Shown: piece by piece, positions 1-11,334 of the stretch
How the letters are laid out: every line of letters begins with the position of its first letter
How positions within the stretch are numbered: position 1 is the stretch's first letter
Source: Galeruca laticollis
Taxonomy: Eukaryota; Arthropoda; Insecta; Coleoptera; Chrysomelidae
DNA: 64,000 nucleotides
Direction: 5' to 3'
Assembly: GCA_963921935.1 (NCBI GenBank)
Contig: OY998180.1
Span: forward strand, 212,590,744-212,654,743
Notes under the pieces: generated by a model
What the model saw: only the letters and a program-made list of their open reading frames with translations
The model's database searches: none
What the model was told of the DNA's origin: nothing
Program-made: the position numbers and the translations under genes

Positions 1-1875
1 TTTGATCGGTACACCTACTTTTCTAGGAATAAAATGAGCACTATTTATTTAAAATTGCAGAAAATATTCAACACTAGCTAAGGATATGTGTTTGAGATGA
101 AATGTACGATAGGTTGAAAAAGCAATATATGTTCTATATTTAGGTTGAGAGTAGCTTTTAAATTAATTGACTAAACATCATTAAGGAAGAAAAGAGGTGT
201 GTGAAACGTTAACAGGAGGAGTAAACGAACAAATTAATTAAACATTTATACGTACTTATATAAAAGTAATGCTGTCAAACGGTATCAAACCAATTCAAAC
301 ATGAAGTCGGCAAAAAGAGAGTTTGACAGTATCAAATATTACCGAGAAATTATTGGTATTATAAATAAATGAAAAGACTCATTATAATAGGTAAATGATT
401 ATCAACAGACGGCAGTTTTAAACTCGATGTTTCGTCGGAAATTATAAACGGTTTCTGAGGGAAATAAATGAAATGTCTATGCCTGGTTAAAAGTCAATCA
501 AGCTCCAGTAACCGAATATTTACTCTGCTTGCAGCTTCTTGGAATAAATTATTCCCTGGATTGGAGATTGAAGTAATTTTACCGAATATACTTTTCCTTT
601 TAATAATAAATTATTCCGAATTGTGACGAGCATGTATATGATTAAAGTAAGAATAATTCAAAGCCTCTATATGAAAAAAGACTCAGCATCAAGCTTTTTT
701 TAATAAAAGTTTATTAATGGTTGTCTGCATGGTTCTCCAATCTCAATACATCTTTTCATTTAATATAAATGTCATTTTATCGTAAAAGGAATGGTGTAGA
801 AATAAAGGAATCTGATATCCCTCTTTTTGCATACTATTTCATATTTTTTTCATTTTGCTGCGATAGTCGATGACAACAAGTACGGTGCTGACAAAAACCT
901 CTAAACCCTCAATGTATGAATAGACGGTGATTTCAAAGACGAATATGTTTATCTTTAATATATTTTTATGCTTTGTAGATTTTATCCGATCGGAACTAAA
1001 CATGTTAACGTTATATTTGCAGACAATCTTCTATAAAAGGGTCAAAGAGGGTCAATTGACGCACTGAATAATATGACCACAGATCAAACAAAACTTTCAT
1101 ACGTAGACTACAATGCAAAAAATGTTAATAAAACCGTTTACTGATCATAGTTAATACAAATTGAATTTTTGATGCATTCTGTGAAAAGTTTCAAAAGTTG
1201 ACTTGCTCAATTAAAAATGTTCTACTTCACCTCTTTCATACATATGATGTACTCGAACTACAGCGTCATCCCCAAATAATAGGAAACTTTTTTATTATGA
1301 GTTTTTCGATAAAAAGTTATTCTTCATAAAAGTTTGTGCGTCCCCTAAAACCATAAATGCAGCAACAAAATGTGGCGAAAGACGCGTAATATACGAGTTG
1401 CATCCAAAAATTTGATTTTGAGTCAAGAGTAAAATGCCCTTACTTCAAAAACATTTATTTGAGAAAGTTGTTCATCATTAAAAAAAACATCAAGATTTGA
1501 AGTTATGGCCATCTAAGAGAAATTTCAATGTTTACCAATTTTTTTAAAATGGTGGCTATAGGAAAAAAAATTTGCTTTAAATGATAATAAAACGACATCT
1601 TGTATGCAACAGTTTATTTAAAAGAGCTTGTAATTTACACATTTCCCAATTATTGTGCTAATTATGGTCAATTTTTTTATTCATTAGAAAAAACTTCAAA
1701 ATTTTTGGTGCAAAGTTCTTCTGACTTTTTGTTGACACCAAAAATTGCTCAAAACAAGTCAGTATCTTAACAAGAATATCATTTTCAACAATATTGAGGC
1801 ACTAAACATCAAAATTAAATCACAGATTGATCACCTGTCGTTGGTGACAATCTTCGTTTCAAAAATAATTGTTTT
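1..1875. other. AT-rich, no gene recognised
   Basis: I see no coding similarity, RNA gene or clear repeat on either strand. The short open frames are what AT-rich DNA gives by chance. Confidence 0.6.
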
Positions 1876-2340
1876 AAGTTGGCTTTGGAAAATGTTTGAC
1901 ATAAACGACTGTGAGCGTTCCCTTTGTCTGCGACTTTCAACCTTCCCCACTATGATCAGCTTCTCCATTGCCTCTGATCGTCTGGCATTGCGTCCAAAGA
2001 ATTTTAAATACTGTCGGTTGATATGAGTAGATAGCCTGGTTTTTATTCCTAGTTGTCTCAGAATTGATTCATTGGTGCGGTGTGCTGTCCACGATCTTCA
2101 GAGCAGTCTCCTATATCATCACATCCCTAGAGCTTCAATCCTGCAGCTGCCTGCCATTTTCACAGTCCAAGTCTTTGACGCATAAGTCGAGATAGGGAAT
2201 ATGAGGGTTCGTAGAAGCCTGAGTTTGGTCTTAACGCCATGGCTGAAGCATTCCTCTTATATTCCAAGTTCCGATAGCTCTACTCGACTCTGATCGGCCA
2301 GTAGCATATTTACTGTGCAGGGCCTGGTCGCCCACCTGTT
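1876..2340 (-). pseudogene. RTE-like LINE, internally deleted EN/RT fragment
   Basis: Read on the minus strand, about 2215 down to 1880 encodes the C-terminal tail of an endonuclease-reverse transcriptase polyprotein. Recognisable pieces are LLRTLIFPISTYASKTWTV, AHRTNESILRQLGIKTRLS and INRQYLKFFGRNARRSEAM, the usual ending of RTE-type LINE ORF2 proteins. Just upstream (about 2255-2235) is RAIGTWNIRGML, which looks like the first strand of the APE endonuclease. The endonuclease body and the whole RT palm are missing between the two, so this is an internal-deletion derivative. Stops and frameshifts are present. The LINE identification is firm; the clade (RTE against a close relative) is less so. 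Confidence 0.7.
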
Positions 2341-2597
2341 AGAGGCGTAATTTAGAAGAATTGAGCAGTGAATATGGGATATATATTTCACGCCCGTAAC
2401 CTACCCAGGAAGCTCAGTGGGACGTGGATTCGACAATAAAATATAAATTTCGATATGTTTTAAATATGGGGTTTAATTTTCCGGTGCGCCACGGATTTAT
2501 CGCCAGTTAAAATCCGAAACCACCCTGATGAGATGGGACAATCCACTGAACTATATTACTAAAATAATAAGCAACAGGTATATTGATGTAAGAAAAA

Positions 2598-2601
<4 letters not shown>

Positions 2602-2649
<48 letters not shown>
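2602..2649. repeat. (AT)n microsatellite
   Basis: An uninterrupted run of AT dinucleotides of about 48 bp, seen directly. Its length is likely to vary between individuals. Confidence 0.97.
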
Positions 2650-2652
<3 letters not shown>

Positions 2653-4430
2653 GAGGTTTCCTTTTCAATTCCGAAAATGGGTTACTTGGATTAAAACAGA
2701 GAAACAGCCATGTATGTTAGGCACAGTGTCAACACAGAATGCTCACTGTTCGCAGTAGAAATGTGTCACACCACCAAACAGGTATTTATGGGCCAAATGT
2801 CACTGTAATTGATATTATGATAAATTTGTTATTAGAATGAGTTACCCCCACGTGTGACGTCACCTTTATAGTTTACAAGAACTTCTTATGTAAATATGAA
2901 GCCAGAGGAGCGATCACTGATTTATTATCTAAACTTATCTGCTAGCACTCTATGTAGCTGATGATTTTCGAAACGTGTCTCTTCATGAACCGTGCCAGTA
3001 CAGTGGACAGGTTGAGTGGTCTTCCAGCTTCTCAATACAGTTACATATGATTCCAGGACTTGGTGGTTATGTGTGCTCGGTGGGGACGACACAAATGTCA
3101 CGACTAATATCTAGGCAAACATAACAAGTGGTGAAAAATAGAGGAATAACAACTAGAAGGAGAAGTAGGTGAACCCTAAAACAAACAATACCAGTTTGAC
3201 CTCTGATTTCATTTCTGTTTAGCTTGAGAGGGGCCATTAGTGGGGCCGAGTAAAATAATACTAACCTCTATTTAGAGGGAGGGTTCTATAGCTTTGATAG
3301 TTCTATGCCGTCTAATAACTAGTTTAAGTGTTCCAGCGGAAATACCAACTCAATGTGGCTTTACAAGTCCTGCCTCTAGATCCTGTAGATACAGAGGACA
3401 ATTTTCGTAAAAAAATATACTAAGACTAAAATCGTTAGATAAACGGAGAAATGTCCAGATGTGAATTACCACAAATCCCTTCACGGATGACCGAAATAAA
3501 TCGATATTGGATAATTCTACGGAGTCTGCTTGTAGGTTTGTAGAAGCCAAAAAACGGAAAAACGTCAAAACAGCAAGTGACACTTACTTGTGACTAAAGT
3601 CGCGTTCACAGAATAACGTTGGATTATTCGTGGCGACTATTTACTTCCACTTATAGGTCGGTTTATACTTGCTCGAATTAGTAGAACTAAGGTTAGTATT
3701 TGAGCTAATATTCGAAAAGGTGAATCAATGACGATGAGAAAGTAATAATACGATAAAATATGGAGAATAAAATGTAGGGTGTGTGGCACTAACACAGAAT
3801 TACAGACAGTATTATGTTAAAACAAGAGAGGATGTCATAGTGCAAAACTTAGACTAGGAAAGAGAGGGGACTCGTAACGCTGTCAACTATTGTGATACCA
3901 ATGCCCACCAAGTCATAAACTTAATTGTTGTCCCATATGATTATTCTAAAGGACTAACATTTTGATTTTATAAATTAATCTTTATACATGGGAAATTCAA
4001 AAATAAAACTGATTTATTTAACTCATATCAAAATTGTACTCATTAGTAATCGCAATTATGATCTTTTGGGGTTAGGAATTCCGAGAAACTCAACAATAAA
4101 TTCGTTAATTTTCAATGAAAAAGTTCCGTAATGTCTTGTCTACTAACATAATTGAATTTATTATGATATACGTTTTAATTCACTAGTGGATTAAAAGCTT
4201 ATTTTTTAAGATATAAGGAAAAAAGTAGCTACCAAAAAAATAAGTTATGTATAACTTACCTTCAGGTTCTTTCTTTCTGCTAGAACTCTTACACTGGTAA
4301 GTACAACAATTAACCATCTTAACAAAATCAAAAGTCCACTTTAAAATCACTTTAATCGCTCAATAAGCGCAAAAAACTCTCTGGTGTTCACTATAGCGTT
4401 GACCACCAAAAAATGGCGTCGGTTTTAAAA
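2650..4430. other. intergenic, no gene recognised
   Basis: There are no convincing coding frames. A short stretch near 3840-3890 is similar, in inverted orientation, to about 4465-4515 (shared core cctagtctaag next to a CT-rich tract). That suggests two pieces of one old repeat, but not enough remains to name it. Confidence 0.5.
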
Positions 4431-4900
4431 TAGGTATTCAAACTGACAACACAGCTTGCATAGAGAGTAACGCGTCTCCTCTCTCTCCTAGTCTAAGGTG
4501 CAAAATGAACCCGTAACACACCACTGCACGCCCGGTCGCCCATTTCACACCAGCCGGCTCGGGCCCAGACTGGCGCCAATCGCTAGTCGGATCACTCGGC
4601 ATATGGTTTCTAATGACTGTTTTCTGCATGATGCGCTCATGGGATAATAATCAGGTGGTTTCCTCTTGCCTTCCGTATCCTATGCCGTTGGCCTTGAACA
4701 CTCATCCGCGTTTGGAGTTCTAATCTCCAGGGCAAGTGGGTGCCCGTTTGATTTAATACTAACCCTAAAATGGGAGCTGCCACTTCCGCTAGATCAGCTG
4801 TTCTGATGTTCTACTTCTCCACCTTTTCTACGGTTGTGGGCTTCATCCGTGACCCTGAACAAGGGACCCTAAATAGGTGCTAGTTTCCCGGTTCAGGAAA
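4431..4900 (-). repeat. GC-richer repeat-like island, possible LINE 5' region
   Basis: This block is clearly richer in G and C than the surrounding DNA. It has no convincing reading frame; the 63-codon open frame inside it matches nothing I know. On the minus strand it contains tacggaaggcaagaggaaac, wording I associate loosely with upstream regions of insect RTE-type LINEs. That link is from memory and weak. No RT or endonuclease follows on the same strand, so if it is LINE-derived it is a detached piece. Confidence 0.3.
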
Positions 4901-5009
4901 CATTTGTACATTTTTGAGAACTTAGACAACACTATTTCCTTTTTCCCTTACTCATTTCTATTACCCGATTTCAAGAATACTGCTTTTTGAAATCTAGTGA
5001 AATTTTGTG

Positions 5010-5156
5010 GGAATAGAAATGTCAACATTTTCCTGGGGAGTAACAATTTCGGGGAATTCCAAGAATAGCGTCACTGGGGTCAACAACCGTATAAATTGAA
5101 AGAAACGAAAAAAAATCAAATTGTGACAATTTAACTCATGTATAACAAATCGCATA
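5010..5156 (+). repeat. diverged unit of a ~170-bp tandem repeat
   Basis: The stretch gaatagaaatgtcaacattt ... accgtataaattgaaagaaa follows the same word order as the units at 5743-6325 (gaatagacctac ... accgtataaattggaaa). It is more diverged than those. The Crypton-derived element at 5157-5700 lies between it and the other units. Confidence 0.5.
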
Positions 5157-5700
5157 TGCCACAGTGCAATTGTCACTTTGACAGCGGCAAACGTTTGCTG
5201 TAACTTTTACAGCGACAAATACACTAGTGGTTTTTTCACATATTCATTTGTTCATCAATTATCGCGGTGTTGGTTACCAGAATAAATAGTTTGGCATGTT
5301 CGTCAACAACTTATTGAATTTTCAAGAACTAACAATGAGTCGATTTGGTGTGTCTACGAACGCCGAAATTAGTCAAATTGTACATTAAAATAAAAATGTG
5401 TTTACTTTTAATATTTCATAAATAAAGTTTGCATTGATATGTTTCCAAATTTCTCATTCATTAAATTGTCCTGCCGAATTACACTCGAGGTTTGTATTGA
5501 TATTGGGTAAATTTGTGTTGTTCAAATTCTAAACTGTTTCCTTTAGCAATTTGACTCGAATAACTGTCAACCTAAAAACACTCCACCTTCGGTGTCGTGT
5601 TTTTAATAGTTGACAGTTATTCTCGTCAAATTGCTAGGAAACAGTTTCTAATTAAACAACCCACAACCCAAATTTACCCGATAAAATACAAACCACTTGT
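5157..5700 (+). mobile_element. Short non-autonomous derivative of the Crypton-like element
   Basis: The left part (5157-5395) matches 40687-40890, including the start-codon context atgagtcgatttggtg (5336 on) and tctacgaacg. The right part (about 5395-5700) matches 44420-44703. Everything between these ends in the long copy, including the recombinase gene, is absent. This is therefore a ~545-bp deletion derivative with both ends of the family. Its right end carries a long imperfect hairpin (listed separately). It has no coding capacity and would need enzyme from elsewhere. Confidence 0.75.
5507..5681. repeat. Long inverted repeat at the 3' end of the Crypton-like family
   Basis: Arms of about 85 bp run from gggtaaatttg through aaactgtttc, gcaatttgac and aactgtcaac, and return as their reverse complements (gttgacagtt, gtcaaattgc, gaaacagttt, caaatttaccc). 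The loop is around ccaccttcggtg. The same structure occurs at 44531-44695. Confidence 0.85.
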
Positions 5701-5742
5701 GCAATTATAAGTGAACAATCAATTTGGGCCACGAGTGTAGAT

Positions 5743-6325
5743 CAAATTCTATCAAATTTTATATACCGTTGGAAAGGTATTGAATAGACCTACAAAAAAC
5801 ATTTGAGGTGTTTTTTCCTCAAAATGTGGTTGAAAACCGTATAAATTGGAAAAATTTGAAAAAACTAAAAAAAAACCAAAAGGTGGCTATAACCCCACAA
5901 GGCTATACCGAAAATCTCCAATATTACATAATAGAAATATATTGAAAAGAGTTACATAAAACATGAAGGGTGTTTTTTCTCTATCCGAGATCAAAAGCCG
6001 TTTAAATTGTAAAAAACGAAACAAAAATCAAAGTGAGAACCATTCATTTTGGCTATAACTCCACAAGTGTACTTCAGATATCTCACATATTATATACTGT
6101 TGGAAAGGTCCTGAATAGAGCTTCAAAAACATTTAGGGTGGTTTTAGTCCATATGTGGTTGAAAACCGTATAAATTGGAAAAACAAAAAACAAAAATAAA
6201 ATAAAATGGTGAACCTTTTATTTTGGATATAACTCCACAAGGCTACAGCTAAGATCTCAAATATCACATATTACTAGAATGGTCTTAAATAGAGCTACAA
6301 AAAACGCGCAGGGTGTTTTTTCTCG
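5743..6325 (+). repeat. ~170-bp tandem repeat, three diverged units
   Basis: Each unit has the order gttggaaaggt, gaatagag.tacaaaaaac, agggtgttttttctc, gaaaaccgtataaattgga and ggctataactccacaag. The ggctataac word recurs at about 5885, 6053 and, as ggatataac, 6226, giving spacings near 168 and 173 bp. The units are degenerate, with no coding frame. Confidence 0.8.
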
Positions 6326-6327
6326 CG

Positions 6328-6460
6328 GACGCCGGCATTTTGTAAGATAATTTTAAATGGGATCATATGGCAAGTAATACCTCATTTAAATGATCGTTCG
6401 AAGTCCTGTTCAACGACACCATTACGATCAAACTATTTCTACTTATTTGTGAAGTCCAAC
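6328..6460 (+). repeat. left terminal inverted repeat
   Basis: 133 bp beginning gacgccggcattttg and ending gaagtccaac. It pairs with 7941-8073 in inverted orientation with scattered mismatches. Confidence 0.9.
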
Positions 6461-6579
6461 GCAAAAACGCCAAATTGTGTGAAATTGGTTACATGTTATT
6501 ACTTTATAGGTTCTTTATGAAGAACAGTCATTACAATACTGGCTTTAAGCATCAATTGAAGTACAGACTGTAATACCAT

Positions 6580-7830
6580 AGTAACTTAAAAGTTAACATC
6601 AGCTGTCGTTAAGATATATAAATGAATAATAATAATACAAAATAATTAATAATTGAAACAGTCGCTAATAACCCTCTAGGTGGATGCGACTTTAAACAAT
6701 AAAAAAAACAAGGTTTAAATAAGATGTTCAATATGTCCACAGTTGACTTCTTGGCAATAAAAGATTCTAGACAAAAACTCTTCCCGAACGCGTTCAAGGG
6801 TCTCTGAAGAAATCGATCTGCGTTCTACGTTCTTCTTTTGTTTTCAGATAAGCCCACAAAAAGAAATCGAGTGGTGTCACATCAAAATAACGAGCAGACT
6901 ATATTGCACCCCGTCATCCTATTCACCTACCAGGGTACTGCTCGTTTAAATATCGCCTTATTGGTCCATAATAGTGGGGAGAAGCACCAACCTGCTAAAA
7001 GTTAACTCCAAATCAAGGAATTCATCAGTATGATCCTCAAGTATTTCAAGGATTAGGGGTTCTCTAGAATTTCCAGATATATTTCTTCAGTCAAATTCGT
7101 GTTCAGACATACAGATCCAACAATGTAGTTTCCTAGAATCCCTGACCACACATTTACTTTTCGAGGGAACTGGGTGTGTCCTTCACGGAAAATGTGAGGA
7201 TTTGGGCCACTCTAGTATCGCATGTTCTAAGTGTTCACATAACCATTAAGAAAGAAGCTAGACTCGTCACTAAAACACACTGTTTTGAGCTAATCGGGTT
7301 CTTGAGATATTTTCTCATCTATTTTCTCGCAAAATTCAAGTCTGCGATCTGGATCATCTTCTATCGGTTGGTGGAGCATTTTCATTTTGTAAGGGTGAAA
7401 TTCATGTTCCTTTGTACAGTTTTTGGACACACGTCACAAGTACCTGCAACTTTTGAGGTATATTGTGATGGGTTCACTACCATTTCCGCAACTATTTAAA
7501 GTTTATCTTCTGCGATGTTTGGCCATCCACTTCGCTTATCGTCATTAATGTTCTACGTTCTCTGAAATTTTTTTAATAACTCCCTAAGGTTTTTCCTTGA
7601 TATTTGTCGATCTGGATGCCTGTCATGAAACATTCCTTCGGCTGTGTGCAGATTAATTCTAGTTTCACCAAGAATTACTATCGTTTCCACTTTGTCCTCT
7701 AGAGTCTAAACTACATCTCATTTTGAAAAAGTTGTATTAACAAACAATAGTAAAATAACACTAAATACTTAAGAAGTGTACTTTTAAACTAAAAAAGACG
7801 GTAATACATTCTTACCAAAAACCTCAATTT
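6580..7830 (-). pseudogene. Mariner-superfamily (IS630-type) DDE transposase, decayed
   Basis: On the minus strand the order of motifs is LKTVCFSDESSFFLNG (7292-7245 region), then FPRKVNVWSGILGNYIVGSV (near 7163-7105), then GASPHYYGPIRRYLNEQYPG (near 6990-6931) and DVTPLDFFLWAYLK (near 6885-6844). This is the arrangement of a DDE/D transposase: the FSDES acidic residue, VW.GI.G..IVG, then PDVTPLDFFLW at the third acidic position. The frame is broken by several frameshifts and stops, and the stretch that should hold the second catalytic Asp (HDGAP-type) shows only GASPH. It lies inside the inverted repeats and is certainly inactive. Confidence 0.8.
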
Positions 7831-7940
7831 TGACAGCAGTACGATGCTAATGTCAAAAATGAACCGAGTAATAGATCAATGATAGAGAAAATATCCAAGC
7901 GACCAATGAACACGCTCGTCTTTTCCAAATAAGCAACTGG

Positions 7941-8073
7941 GTTGAAATTCACAAATAAGTAGAAATAGTTTGATCGTGACGGTGTCGTTAAACAGAACTT
8001 GAAACAAGCATTCAAATGAGGTATTACTTGCCATATGATCCCATTTAAAATTATCTTACAAAATGGCGGTCGT
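7941..8073 (-). repeat. right terminal inverted repeat
   Basis: 133 bp from gttgaaattc to gcggtcgtc; the reverse complement matches the left terminal repeat at 6328-6460. Confidence 0.9.
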
Positions 8074-10585
8074 CACCAAATACCATTAAAAACGTTGCAT
8101 TTGTACCCTATTTCAAGCACCCATTTAAGTTCTATGGTTCATGAACTAGATAGGGGGGGGGGAAGACTTTAGACGGACAATGAATATATTAAGTCAATCA
8201 CAAGGAAGGGCACTTCTTGGTCTAGCCAAAAATAATTGTTAAACATCGGGTAGGCATCATATGAAGTGCATCTTCTGTCATTCTGACGATGATATTTAGT
8301 AATATCGAAACAATTGAAATTTTTCATCACATTGTGAAATTTATAAACAGTTAGTTTCATGTACAAACGTAAGTCTAAATCAACTTTGAATGACTAAGAA
8401 TAATATAACTGGTCTTTAGGAAAAAAAATCCTTATTTTTAGCGCATTGGTTAAAATATGTAGTTCAAAAAACAAAGTTAAACATTATAGAGACCTTTGAA
8501 AACGAAGTATTATCATCGGTCATAATTGGTGTAAACGATGGATAGTGTCGAAAAATTGTTGTTAAATTATTAACACTGCACTCCGAGTTTCAAAACGACC
8601 AAACTATTTAAGCTCCTGGAGTGTTCTATGAACAACTAAGTATGTTAATAAATCGGAATCCGTATCAGAAGTGCATAATTTTAGTAAAATTATCAGAACA
8701 ATACATATATTCGTTCAGTTTCTCTATTATTTCTGAATGTCAATACTTTTTTATTATTTCTATTGTATTTGTAAATAACTCATAAGTTTACAGAAACTAT
8801 AACCGCACAACTAGAAATATACGTAATATTGAGAAACGATCCTAGTGGATTTATGTCAAGAAACTGTGTTGTTAAGTGTAAAACTTTCTTAGGGTAGAAT
8901 CATGTTTCGGCTACAAGAACATGGGAGGGTCTGATACGAAATTATATTTCTTACAAACAATGAAAACTCCATTTTGTGTTGCTCAACTACTTAATACGTA
9001 TACATATAAAATATGGGAAGGTTCAATTTCATTATGCGTATATTTTCGCAAAACTCATCCAGTGATCAATTTTGAAAAGGAGTGGTTCAAAAAGTACTGA
9101 AACGAAATAACGTTTTTATTAAAGAAATGTAACAAAAAATAGAATTAACATTCAGCTCAAAATGAAATCTTTGTATAAAAAACCATACCGATTTGTACTT
9201 ATAGAAACCAGTCATGAAATAGAGCTCCGAAGTATTTGGAAACCTGTAACGACACACAACAAGTAACTAAGTTATAAATGTCAATTCTTCGCAAACTTCA
9301 AAATGAAAAAGTGTGAAAAGGGTATAACTGATAGAAAATGTTGCATGATTCTGCGTAGGAAATACGACAGATTTCTAATATAAACTTGTAAGAGGACACC
9401 GGCACAAAAATAAGTTGAGCATATCAAAAGATACATGAGTAGATTCCACATAGTAAATTTCAGATAGGATTACCATTGAAAAAAGATAATGGCAATGTAT
9501 AGAACGGCGCAAAAGGAAACTAAAACTAATTTTATCCTCTTCTTCATTCTTTTTTCTCTTCCTTATATTTTTAAGATATATTATCCCGCCTACATTATTT
9601 CTTAAAACGATTTTACTTCCTATTTATACTCAGGACGTTTTTAAATTTCCCTATTATGACCGTGGTATTCATTCAATATTTATCCAGCCAGAAGATGGAA
9701 ATTGAAAATACTCGGAACTGTATATTTACACAGACGATATCTGAATATACTGGCTTAAGTGGAAACTTGCATCTTAGAACCGGCAAAAGAAAAATATTAC
9801 CTGGAAGATACGAAATATTATTTTGATATAACCAACTGAATGTCAAGACAAGATTCAATATTTATTATTGAAGGATACAAGTTTTGAAATTTGAAAACAA
9901 GTAACGAGATTAAGAATGAAAATTACATTTCAGTTGCGATTCTGAACTAAAGGCGACATATTTTATATAAAACAGAGAAACGATCCATCACTACAACAGT
10001 ACTAGATGAAGAATTGGATAGAATTATATTTTGAAAAGTAAAAAAATTTTAGAATCACTCTTACATTAACTAAGTTGACCACGTAAAGAGCAAGTGAATA
10101 TTCAGGAACTTCAACAGAAAAAGACTTACATAAAATGGAGAATTTAGAAAATATTTTTCGGAAAATAAAGATGCCGCAGCAAATTTATTTGGAAGGCATA
10201 AGCATGGAACAATTAATAAGAAGTTGTATAGGAGAATGATTACGGACCTGCCTCTAATGTCGAAAGATTATAGTTAAATCGAGGGAGCGATAGTATCAAA
10301 TTGTGAGTAAAGTTAAAAACTATAATTAGCAAAAATACCTTGTGTAAGTGTAAACTATTACATATAATTGGTGAGTATTCTCCAAATATTGAGATAATAA
10401 GAAAAAATTGACATAAAACGTGAACTTGTTTGAAAATACAGTCCCGGACTGACTTCAAAAAAGAAATTAAGATATAATAACGCAGCGATACAAGTTCAGC
10501 CAGCCCGGGTAAGTGTTGGAAGCTGAACTGAGTAGGTGACTAACGAAACTTGACGGGACGCGGAACTCGTTTAGGTGCGTTAAGA
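8074..10585. other. AT-rich, no gene recognised
   Basis: Only short chance open frames are present. A G-homopolymer lies near 8152-8161. The segment close to 10480-10585 may be the 5' untranslated region of the LINE that follows, because it leads into its ORF1. Confidence 0.55.
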
Positions 10586-10586
10586 A

Positions 10587-11281
10587 ATGAACATCGATAA
10601 ATACGATGTGGAAGAAATTAAAGAAATTTCCTTACAGATAAAAGATAGTCTTAGGAATACGGAAGAAAAAATAGACAGAAATGCATATATTATAATGGAA
10701 TTTAAACAGGAAAATCATAAGCTGAAAGAAATAATCGCCGAGCAAGAAGAAAGATTAGACTACGTATAAAAGGAAATAAGGTGCAATAACATAGTAATTC
10801 AAGGAATTGACGATAAGGAGAATAAGAGCCAATAAGACATAAAGGAAACAGTCCAAAAAATAATGAGAAAAATAGAGGTAAAAGTAGACCCAGAAAAAGA
10901 TTTGATAGAATTCGGCAGGATCGGAACTTTTGGAAGACAGAAAAGTAGATCAATTATAGTTAAAATCAAAAAATGGAGCAAAAAATTAGAAATTATGAAA
11001 CAAGGTAAGAAGATAAAAGGTACCAATATTTGGATTAATGACGTCTACTCGAAAAAAGTCCAAAGAGAAAGAAAATTTTACTGCCTCAGGTAAAAATAGC
11101 CAGAGAACAAGGACACAACGCAGTACTTAAGTTTAATAAATTAATTTTAAACAACATAATTTATGAAGCAGATGCATTTGGGGATGAAAAGCTAAAATAA
11201 AATGCTGATAAGAAACGTACAGCAACCGATCGTTCGCCGGAACATGGAGGAGGCAACAAAGAGAAGAAGTCAAAAAACTAG
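10587..11281 (+). pseudogene. LINE ORF1 (coiled coil plus RNA-binding domain)
   Basis: This is the first reading frame of the LINE that continues to about 14.35 kb. Residues 1-60 are rich in E, K and L in heptad-like spacing (EEIKEISLQIKDSLRNTEEK, then FKQENHKLKEIIAEQEERL), a probable coiled coil. Then comes an RRM-like region (NNIVIQGIDDKENK, LIEFGRIGTFGRQKSRSIIV, WSKKLEIMKQGKKIKGTNIW), as in L1-like ORF1 RNA-binding proteins. Two in-frame stops interrupt it (10767-10769 and near 10833). After 11093 the protein continues in another frame as KIAREQGHNAVLKFNKLILN. Its expected role is to bind LINE RNA; this copy is dead. Confidence 0.65.
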
Positions 11282-11334
11282 TAGCTAAAGAAAATACGAT
11301 ATATACAATTGGAGACAATGCAATGAAATGAATA

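Larger units (their letters stand above)
6328..8073 (-). mobile_element. Mariner/IS630-superfamily DNA transposon with 133-bp terminal inverted repeats
   Basis: The left end 6328-6460 and right end 7941-8073 are inverted copies of each other, sharing ttttgtaagataattttaaa and atcatatggcaagtaatacc. They enclose a decayed transposase on the minus strand. The total length of about 1.75 kb suits one transposase gene plus ends. I cannot define the target-site duplication with confidence. Confidence 0.85.

Noticed and set aside
1745..2026. 93-codon open frame on the plus strand
   Set aside because: Antisense to the RTE-like LINE tail; the minus-strand reading has recognisable RT C-terminal motifs, this one does not.
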